NCBI GenBank assembly: GCA_964247055.1
Contig: OZ176051.1
Coordinates: 15,128,001-15,192,000 of the forward strand
Source: Paragordius varius
Taxonomy: Eukaryota > Nematomorpha
Length of the DNA stretch: 64,000 nucleotides
Direction of reading: 5' to 3'
Numbering within the stretch: position 1 is the first letter of the stretch; each line of letters starts with the position of its first letter. Both the position numbers and the translations under genes were made by a program. Positions 49,610 through 61,600 of this stretch are shown one piece after another. The notes under the pieces are model-generated. The model was not told where the DNA came from and did no database searches. It saw only the letters and a list, made by a program, of their open reading frames with translations.

Positions 49610-50000
49610 GAGTGATTTCCACGTGTCATAGTTTGAGACGCGTTTTCTCCTTGTTGTACACTCATCAGTCACACATAATGTTCGTCTCATAAAGCCACCA
49701 ATTTCTTGATAGAAGGTACTATCACTATTCATTGCATGGTATAAGAGAATCTCCAAATTATGCATCATATTTAATATAAAGACGGTGTTCCCATCTTGGC
49801 TAATGCCCAAAAGGAGATATGATAATTTTATCGATCGGCCCCTCTGGGATTTGTTCTCTATTTTCACTTAACCAACTATATCGGGAATACTCAATATATT
49901 TATACATAATTCTAATTGACAATGTTTACCTGTGTTTATAATATGTGACGGATTCCACAACAGGAACGCGTCTTATACTATCATGAATGGTAAGTACTGT
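49610..50000. mobile_element. Degraded relative of the 94-bp micro-MITE
   Basis: Left arm ccacgtgtcatagtttgaga with gcgttttctccttgttgt is mirrored on the right by acaacaggaacgcgtcttat and ggtaagtactgt. Both arms match the interior of 36709-36802, so the small element may be a shortened derivative of this one, or the reverse. Confidence 0.5.
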
Positions 50001-52206
50001 TTATATTTTTAGCAAGTACTACAACTTCTTATTGTGATGCTAGGCTAGAAAATAATCTCTAAACTATGTGCATTTAATTCCTCTTTTAGTTTCTACGTTT
50101 TTGTATGATTCAATTTTTATTGTATAATTGAGTGTGACAACGATTTGCGTCTTATTATTTTAAAATCTCTAACAATGATATAAAATTTTTTAATAAAAGT
50201 GGCTGCATTTAAAAAAAATAATCAATTAGTTCTAAATATTGTTCTATTTATTCTCTACTTAAGAGATTATGTTATTATTTTCTGGCATGTGTGTATTTTT
50301 TGGGTTTTTCTTCAAAGGAAGGCTCATTTCCAACTTATAAAGTTGGCCTAGTAATTATAGATAATGTAGACTCTTGGGGGACGGTCACCCAAACAAGGAT
50401 TCATTAAGATAATCTGATAATGTTAAGCCATATACAGTTAATAATTTTGGCATTGAACCGGTAATTTATTATTTAATAATTTTTTAATATATTATGTATA
50501 ATTTGGTTTGCGAACGTAAATAGAATTTTTATATGAACTTTGTACTAAGCATCCTATTAATAGAATTTTTAAATATCATATAACTATCTGCATAATTACA
50601 TATAAATTATTTTTTAATCATGTATATGTTATCAAAATTATTATTCATAAATATTCTGTGGCAAATTATTGGAGGTTAAAATTGATTTTTATAACATTAA
50701 AAATAAAGTTATAGGGACAAAATTTATATAAAAGACAAATTAATTTCATGATATTAAAAAGAACAAAGATAAAATTATAGATATATAATATTTTTTCCTA
50801 TACAGACAAATATATAATACATTGTTTTAACCAATTTATAGAATAGAAATGTATATTGGTAATATACAATTCATATACGATTGTTATTAAATGTCTATAT
50901 TAGGAGGGTTTTAAAAAATATGGGCTATCTTTTGAAAAACATTTGGCTTTATATTTTTACGATATCAGTATAATTTACTATTTACTGTATATTTCTATAA
51001 CTTAAATTTTTATATGCTGCATTTTATTTAATGAAAAAGATTCCGCCCTAATAGTTTATTGTTTAGGAAAAATTATATCAACTTATCAATATTGATTAAA
51101 CAATATGTATATATTATATTGCAATTAGCTAAAATTATATGAATTTATTATATGAATTTTCGATTACTACAAGTAATCCTTGTCAAACAATAAAATTAAA
51201 ATATAAACTAATATTAAATATTTAATATAGTTAATAATAACAATCAAATAAAAATACTCGTGAGATTTATAATAGACAATAAGTTTTGGACAATTATTTT
51301 TAAAAAATGACATCTAAATCTAAATGCAATTCTTAATAATCCTGGAATTTACATAATGAATTATTTTGCTTAATGTGATTTGAGCTACATTCGTAGCCAA
51401 TTTCATCCGTTGTACTAAAAATGGCGTATGAGAGGTTCGTTATCGTAATGGAACCGATATAAAAAGGTTTATTATCATTGCTAACTAAGGAGAAATAGAA
51501 TTGAATTAAATAAATTTTGCAGAATCTGCAATTAATACACAGAATGAGACAACAGCTTTACGAACTATGTTTCTTTAAAATATGAGAAATAAAGGAATTA
51601 CCATAAACTACAAATCATTTTCAGTGAACCTTGATTAATTAATCATTATAAATGTTTACGAATTGAAGATTTGAGTAGCACTGATCATTCCTCACATTCG
51701 ATTTGCAAACCGTGTTTTAAAACGGCTTTATAACGGATATTTATGAAGCAAAATCTTTGAGTGATTTTACAACCATGAATCAAACATTTGAATTCAGAAA
51801 CTTTAGAAGTCAATCGATATATAAAAATTTTGTGTTTGTTACCTAAATTAAATACCCTAATCTTCATTGAAAGGTAGCTATGTAATCAGAATAATAAGAA
51901 AATATATATTGAATACCATGCAAAATAATACATCGATTAGGATACATAATATTTTACAATTAGGCGGAGTCAAGCCTAATAACTGGCCATGTTTATTTAA
52001 TAATTTATAACATTATATATAAAAACTTTAATTATAAAATACTATATAGGCCTATCCATTTCAGCAGAAGAAAATCAGACAAAAGGTTGACAAAATACAA
52101 AGATTTATTTTAATTTAGTTATTTGGAATCTTCTTTCCAAAAGATTGAATTTATTGGAAACGCCCGATGATTACAATGTCCTGATAGGTAAACATTAATA
52201 AACAGT
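50001..52206. other. Intergenic, no supported gene
   Basis: AT-rich. One degraded MITE right end (ttactatttactgtat) ends at about 50990. A 60-codon frame on the minus strand at 51685-51867 has no recognisable domain and no splice context that I trust. Confidence 0.4.
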
Positions 52207-52645
52207 TAAATTAAAGTTCAAAAAATTAAACAGACAAAACGAAAAAATATGAAGTTAAAAACAACCACACTTTTTTATATCTTAAATTATTCTATAAAAA
52301 TCTTTACAATCGTAAAATACATAATTGAATGTATTATTACAATTCTATATTATACTTTGTAGTTGGTATAGTAGGTACGGCGCAGGACTCTCACACTGTT
52401 TGAGTTCGAACCACGAAACTGCGCAATTTCCATAATCACTTTACTGTCAGGCCTGGATAGGCAGGCGTGTAAAGCTTCACATGTCCTGATACAATTTAGA
52501 TCGTTATCCTTTAATCCAAAACTCTAAACCGTACATTTTGATATTTAAAAAAAATCAAGATTTACAAAGTATGGTTGTCTTTAGAAAAATTATTCTCTTT
52601 TTTTTCCATTTTGACCGTATAATTTCAGATTTAGTGTAATTATAT
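52207..52645. mobile_element. MITE of the tacggacaaaacg family, interrupted by a SINE
   Basis: Left arm aaacagacaaaacg (52227) and right arm ttgaccgtataatttcag (about 52611). Without the SINE at 52361-52516 the length is about 280 bp, normal for the family, so the SINE landed in an existing MITE. Confidence 0.6.
52361..52516 (+). mobile_element. tRNA-derived SINE, copy 2
   Basis: Head agttggtatagtaggtacgg with box-A character, then GAGTTCGAACC (52402-52412), a good box B. The body shares acaatttagatcgttatcct with copy 1 (acaatttgagtccttaccct). The tRNA-like part cannot form a complete tRNA, so this is a retroposed SINE. Confidence 0.7.
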
Positions 52646-54688
52646 AAAGGAAATATATTATCTTTTATGAAAACAAACAGAAAATCCGGTATGTGTTTTT
52701 AACTTATGTTGACCATTTACCCATATGTGTTAAATTAAGATGCAAAATTTAGTCCCATTCATGCGCAAAAATACAGGAAAAAAAAATAAAATTTGAGGCC
52801 AAAAAAATATTTTCCAATAACATAAATGATTATTGTGAAATATATAATATAGTGTGCTATAATATCTTTATTCCCTATTTTTGAACGTCAAACTTTTATT
52901 AAAAACAGTATAAAAAGTATGGCTGTCTTTTTCAAAATTGTTTATCTTTAGTTTTCACTTTTGGTTTTATAATTTTGTGCGGTGCCAAATTTAGGAGCGA
53001 CCAATTGAAATACAGTATATAATACTTAAATTATAATATCTTCTAAAAAAAGTAGCATATATTATTAACCGCTAAAAAGAGAATTTTTGAGTATATACAT
53101 AAACAATAAATTTTGCTAATTTACTGAATCGAGTTTTTATAAATAAAAAGATGATAGTATTAATGTTAGAAATAAGATATTATTTTCGCTTTATGAATTT
53201 ATCCAGAATTTTATTAGGCATATACATTTTAAGTAAAGCTATTTTACTAAAAATTTATAAATATGATTTGTCAAATTTGGATATGATAAAGAGTTTAGCT
53301 AAAATTTTAATTTATTAGGAGCGTTTAATATTACTCATATTTTTTTATTAAGCAGTGGCCCAATATAGAATAATTTTTACGCCGTTCGATGCAATTTATG
53401 CATTTTTAGCAATTATAATGATATATTTCTAAGAATATAGGTAAATATCTGTCTAACTTAGAAAGGCAATGTTTTGACTGAAATTAGCCATTTTCAAGCA
53501 ATAAATATATTGTAAGATCGGTGACTACGGTTTTTATTTAAGTACAGTAAATAATAAAGTAAAATTAAGGAGCAAATATTTTTCTAGTAGGACGCTACAA
53601 TTTATTAATACATAATCTTTTTAAAAAAATTTATAAATATAATTTTAAAATGGAATTGTTTCCTGTGTTGATATTAACAAATATATTCCTTATTTTGCGA
53701 CACCCAACGATAGGAAATCACAAAAATTATAAAAAATATAAATTAAATAATATCATTAAATTGTAATTAATCTATATAACTCCTTATTTGGTCGACGGTA
53801 AATAGTTGAAACTGAAATTATACAGACAAAGTAAGTATTATGTAAGAAATATTATTAAGACAATAAATATTTTGATTTTATTATGAAACTCATCATTTAA
53901 GCTGCAAAGATAATATACGTAATTATTCGTAATAAATAGTTTATGTTGGATGGTTAAATAATCTTTTATCTTATTGTGTAATTTTCAATAATTATTGTAA
54001 TTAATGAGGAAATGTTTATTAAAAATACTTTAATTCTTTCGTCATTTATCTCGGGAGTTTCCAATTACATAAATTTCTTTGTCCTATTGATAATTCATAC
54101 CTCAAGTGAGGACGTGTAGGCACCCTGTTGAATAAATTAAGCCTTATTATTATATAAACTATTACATTTGATCCCAAGAATCATTTTCTTAGAATATTAT
54201 TCTATATATTACTAATATTTAACAGAATAACAAAACATCGCCTGGTAATATTATTAAATATATAATCATTTTTATATATATATAATCTATAAAGCTCAAT
54301 TTACGTTTATAATTTATCAAATATGTCCAAATAATTATTAAATTTAGTGCATTTTCATATATTTCAGCTCCTACTTAAGAAAATAAATGTCAAGTAATGG
54401 AAAAAGATATCATTTCTAAGGCTATTATATCCATATAATTCTGTGTGTAGCTTCAACTTTCAACATTTCTTATTAGAAATCTTTAAAGAAACACATATTC
54501 AATATTTTTTGCAAAAGATTTATTTTGTTTACACTAAAGGGAAAGGTTTTTATATAATTTAAAAATTATTTTAATTACCATTTTACTAAATTAAACATAT
54601 ATTTTCCGAATTATGGTGTATTTTGCCTATCTGGTTAAACAGAAAAATGTATTTTATATAATTTTTTCCATAAATACCAAATATAAGA
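52646..54688. other. Intergenic upstream of gene D
   Basis: AT-rich without a readable gene. Degraded ends of the tacggacaaaacg MITE occur near 52900-52980 and 53812. No TATA box stands out before gene D. Confidence 0.4.
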
Positions 54689-55219
54689 ATGTTGCTAGAA
54701 ATCAATTTTATAAACTTCGTTCTTGTTTTAGTAACGGTTTCCATGCAGTATTTTCTCTCAAAAATATCATACAACTCATTTTACATCCCAACTTTTGTTG
54801 ATAAAAAAAAGAACATTCCAATACCGGATCAGCATCATACCATTTCGTCACAAATCGCAAAACGAACACAAAGAAATAAACTAAATCTTGATCATAGCAA
54901 AAAAGTAATTTATCCAAAAAAACAAAATAGTCCAAAAAAGAGTGGGAGCTTAGTTGGTCAAACTGCTGCATTAATTGGGGGTAAAAATTAGTTATCAGCT
55001 AAAACAATAGTTGGATTAGTTGAAATTTGTTAAAATGGTACAATGTATATACATATAATATAGCTGCGGCGACAGGTAAATTTTTAATATTTTTATTTTT
55101 ATAACATTTATTGATAAAAATATTTACAACAGGTGTGATTGGTGGTATGTTATTTTATTTATTAAATTATATTCAATTAATAAATTCCTTTTGTTCCAGA
55201 CAGATATTGTATCTTATAG
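54689..55219 (+). CDS. Gene D: small secreted basic protein, micro-exon gene, 111 aa
   Basis: Four exons: 54689-54980 (292 nt), 55064-55075 (12 nt), 55133-55144 (12 nt), 55200-55219 (ends in TAG). All borders are AG/GT (donors gtaaaa, gtaaat, gtatgt), all junctions are phase 1, and both middle exons are exactly four codons. The N-terminus INFINFVLVLVTVSMQYFLS is a signal peptide. The mature part is basic (AKRTQRNKLNLDHSKKV, KKQNSPKKSG). The micro-exons extend a small hydrophobic tail, GQTAALIGAAATGVIG, followed by DRYCIL. Without splicing the first exon would read on only a few codons. Gene E starts about 430 bp downstream in the same orientation. No homologue is recognised; the design (signal peptide, then symmetric tiny exons) is that of micro-exon genes known from schistosomes. 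Confidence 0.65.
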
Positions 55220-55652
55220 TTTTTTGTCTATACTTTTTCTAACAGAAAAAAAAGTGGTTAAGTCAGCGCAATGCATTAAATATCTTTGAAAAGGTTATAA
55301 ACAGTTGACTATTTGGCTATATTTTATGACCCCTAAACTTTTACTATTAATTTTTTGTCGTAAGTTTATAATATTAAAAGCGTGTCAGGGATTTCAAACT
55401 TTAACAGGTTAATATTATCGAAAGGGGTATTATATTTTAAAGAATGGATGGATTAACACATGGTTTATTTCTACTCTTCTGTTCGAGTGCCATACTTTCC
55501 CCGTCTCTTTCTCATATATTTCGAATCAAAGCTTATCATTTATTTTGAGGACTGAGTTGGTATATGTAGTACTTATAAATTAGTTTTTAATGTTGATTAA
55601 TTAGTATGCGATCTTGTAAAAAATTTAACTTTCTGTAAGTTTGCCAATATTA

Positions 55653-58600
55653 ATGTCATTTTTCATTTTAGCCGTCGTGGGAGCCGGAGCTTCGGAAACA
55701 CCAGAAGTGATAGCTGTCGCCCAAGGCGTCAATGATATGGAGTTGGGTGAAGATTTAGCACAAAATCGCGCAAACAACGAAAACCCAACTGTTGAAGAAA
55801 ATAGTATTGAAGAACGACAAGAAAATCCAGAAAGAAACTCAAGATCTGAGCATGAAACTAATCATCCTTCTCAGTCGACTTCTTCCAATAGTTACATATT
55901 GACTATTTTAAATATTGAAATATACGGACAAACCGTAAAATAAAGACAACTATTTTTTTGAAAAAAAAACCATTTTTGCAAAATATATAATTGAATGTGA
56001 TATATAACGCTAAAAAATTTAAAATTTTAAGCAAGATAAGTATTTTAAATTTTATTTAAAGAAAAGGGATATCTTTTGTAAAAAATTGTTGTCTTTATAT
56101 ATCTGCGTTTTGTCCGTATACATTCATTTACTGTATAAATAGCAATTTAGTTTATATTTTCCAGATTATGAGATTATTAGTTGTTGCATATCTATCGATA
56201 ATATTGTTTTTTAATTAGATCCACCAGCGGAGAATGCATTGGATACAGACGATATTGGTAATTTTGAAAATAAAAATAAATGCGGTACAAATGAAAATAC
56301 AACAAAACTTGAAATTATATTATGGACAAAACGTCAAAATATAAAAAAAAATTTTTTATCTAAAAGACAACCATATTTTTAAATTAAATTTAAGCAGCTA
56401 TTTAGTTACAATTGTAAAATATAAATTGATTGTGCTAGTTCTATATATCTCTATTTCACACTCCATTCAAATGAGTTTTATTGAAATAAATCATGATTAA
56501 AAAAGTATAATTGTCTTTTAGAAAAAGATACTTGCCTTTATACGTTTTGTCAGTATAATTTCAATTTTTACTGTAAAAACAATAGTTATATTGTATTATT
56601 TAGCTGATAGACCAGAACACACACCAGAAGAAATCGAAAATGGTTAAATTTATATCGAAATTAATATAAGACGCAATTATATTTAACAATTTTTAAAATA
56701 ACATAGCTCGAGAAATCGTGGATCGATACGGTATAACTATCACCATATTATATTAATATTTATCATTTGAAGGAATATATCATTATTTAAATGTGTATAA
56801 TGATAGGAATGTATCATTTAAAAGCAGGTTTTAATTTTTATAAATAATTTTTAAATACTATTATTAGATACTACATAATTTCTTATATATTTAGCTCTAT
56901 ACAATATAGAAACTGGTAAAGCAACTGAATACACAAATCAATTTATTTTATTCTAAACTTCATATATTTATTTAGGGGCAGAGAATGTGGTGTATGAAGC
57001 GGAAAATATAGTTACGAGTAAGTTTTTATAAATTACTAATAATCTAGACACAGAAATCAAAATTATAGGATTAACGCAAACATCTAAAACTAATATTTTT
57101 TTAAGATAGCAATACTTTTTAACCATGTGAATTTTGGCTCCCAAAATATAGAATGTAGATGTATATTGGTGAGAGGCTCTATTCAAATATCATGGTTTAA
57201 AAGAGTGCGACTGTCTTTTTTTAAAAAATATTTATCTTTTAATTTTAACGTTTAATATGTTTAATGCAATTTTATAACTAAAGACACCAGGTTTCTTGGA
57301 AGAGGTATGGAAAATATTTATACATAATAACGAATAATATTTGCTATTTAACAGATTTAACATGAATTTTAATTATTTTCATTACATTAATATTTTTGAG
57401 CGCTTGCATAAATCCAACCGTTAAGCCATGTAATGCATAATTTCGTTTAAACTGAAATTCTTTAAGAGACATATATCCGACCAATTTTTAGAATGTGTTT
57501 TATGTTGACAATTTGTTTCATAACAATATTTGACCGGAAAAACAGAAATTGGACATGCATAATATATTTTTATATGTTAAAAGTCAATGAAGGATGAAAA
57601 TGGCATTTTAACGTCGCAGTTTACAAAATGGGCGCCTTCGGCTAAATTTAAAATCATTAAATACTCCAACTTAAAAACGCTTCCTTAATGTTTTATGATT
57701 AATTTAATTTATTTTTGAAGCGTTTTAACAGAAACTAATAATGCTAAAAATATACAATAAATATTAATAAAAACAAAACTATTAATGAACTTGTTTAAGT
57801 TTAATAGTGATTATTGCAATACAAAACATGTAAATTGGTAAAGTGATCATAATAAAAATCAAAAAAGCCTATTTTTCGTGATTTTCGAATATATGGCAAC
57901 AAACTTCAAACTTTAGAAAAAATTTATAAAGTTACTAGAAAAACAATAATGATAATCTAAATCACGGTGTCAACACAATTCTCGGGCGCATACTTATGAG
58001 AATTAATATAAAACAGATGATCCTCTAATAAAGCAGCTCTCTGCATCGTTATTTTGATAAATTTAATAATTTTTTTTAATCAGCAATAGATAACATAAAT
58101 CAGGGTGTCATTCGTGGGTTATATTAATTTATATAATTATTAATAAATATTTATCAAATTCTTAAGACTGTATTGCCAACACAATAAATTTTTTCTAATT
58201 TATTGCCCTAAAAAATTTGACAGAGAACTATTACTTCTTATCAATATCTGGATTTGCAAATATTAAGTGGTCGCATATAACGACTCAGCGGACTTCATGT
58301 AGCACCTTGGACACCATTTAAGATTTACATATGATCCAAATGTTTAGATTTAATATTTATTAACTAGAATAAATAACAGAGTAAAATGTATTTAACAATT
58401 GCTGTTATAATTGATACAAAATAAATTTTTGATTCCCTAACTTTTTTGATTTTACATTCTTCTACTTTATTCGAAAATAACCGATTACTATCCGCATAAT
58501 TAAAATACCGGTAACCATAATTTATAAATAGAAATTTTTAAAATCCGCGATTTTTATGGATTTGAAGTTTAATCAAAAAAATTCCAAATGGTTATAGTTG

Positions 58601-61600
58601 TATATATTTCTAAAATTGTAATTAAACCATTCATCATATTATTAACGCTTACTATATTTCTAAAAGCTAAAATTTTTTTCATATTTATTAGTCTTCTAAT
58701 GTAAATCAAATTCAGAAATTGAAATTATACGGACAAAATTTAAAATATAAAGATAAATATTTTTTCATATGACAACCATAATTTTAAATAATTATTTAAA
58801 ATATCATTGTTTTAAACGGTAAAGTATGAAATAAAGATGTAAATTGGTAAAACAATAAATTTATTTTACAATTGAAATAAATAATTTTTATAAAATAATT
58901 AAGGTTTTTAAAAAGTATTATTGTGTTTTGAAGAAAAACTGTTTTGGAAATTTTTACGATTTGTCCGTATGTTTTCAATTTTAACTGTAAGTTACGACCA
59001 GCTTTTATTACAACGATTAAATGGCATTGTCATTATTTAAAAATTTAAATACTGTATGAAACATTAAACCATTTTTATCCACTTCATTATGCGCACAAGA
59101 GTAGGTGGCATTTTTACAAACTTGCTTTATAAGTAAATAGGGGTCTCATCCATATCTTAAATGAGTAGTCGCAAAAATGACAGTCTATAATTTCATATAT
59201 ATTTTTAGAATATTTCGAATTAATCTAATCATAGAATTTTCTCTCATATCTCTTGTGTTAAATCAATATTATAATTTTAAATTTGCTAATTGTTTAAATT
59301 ATGATTTTTTAGTTTTACGCATGACTGGGGTAAGACTTGAAAGCCATTTGCAAGGTAATGAAACAATTTAAACTTTATATAGCTTTAGGTGAATCAAGTA
59401 TGCATGTATTGATAATCAATAAAATTAGATTTCATACAAAGTAATTATATTAATGAACATACAACAACTATTATAAAGCTTAAAATACAAGTTTTTGAAA
59501 AACACCCATATTGTATACCTTGATTTTTTTAATACATTTAGAATAACAAATATATGCAATTGAGTTTGTTACCAATTAATACATTATTTTTTTTGGATCC
59601 CAAAACGAGTTATTTTAATACAAGGTTTATAATATGGTTGTCTTTTCAAAAATGTTTCCTATATTTATGTTTTGTCGTTGTATTTTACCTTATTCATCAA
59701 AAATAATTGCATGGCAGTTTTAAGAGATCAAATAACAAGTAATATATAATATTATTTAATCATTGTGCCAAATTTCGGGGCAATGAATTTATATAAAATA
59801 AATCAAAAATTTGGATAATATCTTGTAAAACGATTTTTTTGCATACTTTATAAAATAATTGATAGGAATTATTTATGAGATTGTTATCTACTCACATTCA
59901 ATTATCCTATATTTGTGCGAAACTAATGCTTGCAATAAATTAGGGAAATTTTTAAGTTTAAAACGTTAAATCGGCCCAACCAGTCTGAAATAGCTGATTT
60001 CTAAAAATTATGGAATCAGATGTATGATGCTATAAATAGGATTCACTTTGTTTTAATTAGAAACAAAATTTTGAACACAAAAATCGTAAAGTCCTTTACA
60101 GAAATAATTTTATAATATAATCTGTCGGGATGTAAATTTTACGGCATAAAGTATTATAGAGAAGTCAATTAGCAGTCATAAGTCAATCAAAAAGATAAAT
60201 TAGGTGTCAAAAAGAGGCGCTTAACAGGTACAGCGTTTAGAGCATAAATGATGGTTGCAAATTAGAAGAAGTTTTAAAGAATAAACAAGTTTTGTGGTAT
60301 AAAAAGCGGAAAATCACAATATATAAAACCATGGGAAAATGATACCACAATAAAATACGTTTTAAAGAAGAGATGATTAAAAATAGGGAGACTTATAAAG
60401 AAAATAAGTAAGCTAGGTAAACTAGTTAATTTAATAAGACGGAAAATGCTACAAATAATGACGGGATATAGCGAAAATTGAAATTTTCCAGAAAAAAATA
60501 ACTAGTTTATGGAATCAATTTTATAAACTTTGATATTCTTAATACAACCCGTCCTTTGGTTGGAAAAATTGCAAAGTTAATTATATATTTTTAGTTATTA
60601 TCTAGTTTTCTAGAAAAGAAGGGTTTTCTAAATCATGGTTTTATCTATTGATTGTCTTTTTTTACTGTAACTACAAGGATCTTTAATTAATTACTATGAA
60701 GTTGTTTGTACTACCTGGAAAAGAAATGGGTTTATAGCAGTTAGATATCAAAGGTTTAGATAGATCTTTCACAGAGTCTATTCATTGTTCTGTAAAAAGA
60801 ATGAGTTTATGGACAATTTTTTTTTGTAGTAATCCTTGTATAACAGGCACCAAAGTAATTAAAGGCAAAGCTTTAAGCCTATTATTGTTTTATATTAAAT
60901 GTTTTTAAGTAGATATATGAAAAAGTAAAATATGTATGATGTTGATCTTATTCTTTAATATTTATATTTTTTAATCGAAAAACATCTGGCTTAAAATGTT
61001 GCCTTGAATGTTATTCACCATAAGGGTAAATGCCCTTGGGTATAGAAGACAGAATTGTATAATGATTTTTAAATAATTGGAATCCCTGATAGTATATTAA
61101 CAAACGATAAATGATATAATAAAGTGTGTTGGTAAAACTTATAACCAGAACTATGTTTCATGTTATAGTTGAGCCGATTATGTGCGTTAATTATAAACCT
61201 TTTCGATTAAAAATAAACAATATACTTTCAAGTAGCGACGACGAGAAAGGCTGTTGAATAACTAGGAATAACCTGGGAAAATATGAGAGATGATAAAATT
61301 TAGGATGCATAATATAGTAATAGCGAAGGTATTAAAAAGGAAGAGGAGTTGATTATATTTATTTTCTTAAAATTTTTTGTTATGCCAGGTGCTGAATTTT
61401 GGGGCCTTGATTCACACACTGATATTTTAAATGATTATTTTTTTAATTAGATTTACGGCAACTTCTAGAAGGTATTTATATGTAGTTAAATATAAAATAT
61501 TACAAACAGGCGTTGAGGACGGTTTTCAAGGTATTTTCGCAATATAGCATATTTTAAATTAATTAACATAAATTAAAAATTTGCAATAAAACATTTAAAT

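Noticed and set aside
49601-49867. 88-codon minus-strand ORF
   Set aside because: It overlaps the degraded inverted-repeat element at 49610-50000, whose interior is non-coding in its smaller relative.
51685-51867. 60-codon minus-strand ORF with a few Cys and His
   Set aside because: No recognised zinc-binding pattern, no splice context and no duplicate; not supportable as a gene.
52361-52440. A tRNA gene
   Set aside because: Only box A and box B regions are tRNA-like, no cloverleaf closes, and the same head with a non-tRNA body occurs at 7404.
57950-57965. A near-repeat of exon 8 (aatgataatctaaatcacgg)
   Set aside because: It has an in-frame stop and a non-triplet length, so it is at best a dead exon duplicate.
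58259-58290. A GC-richer exon-like segment (VAYNDSADF)
   Set aside because: It ends in the wrong phase for its neighbours and has a poor acceptor; kept out of the gene E model.
59389-59397. A 9-nt phase-1 micro-exon (between ctttag and gtatgc)
   Set aside because: It would leave an intron of only 34 nt after exon 9 with no branch-point room; such 9-nt matches are frequent by chance.
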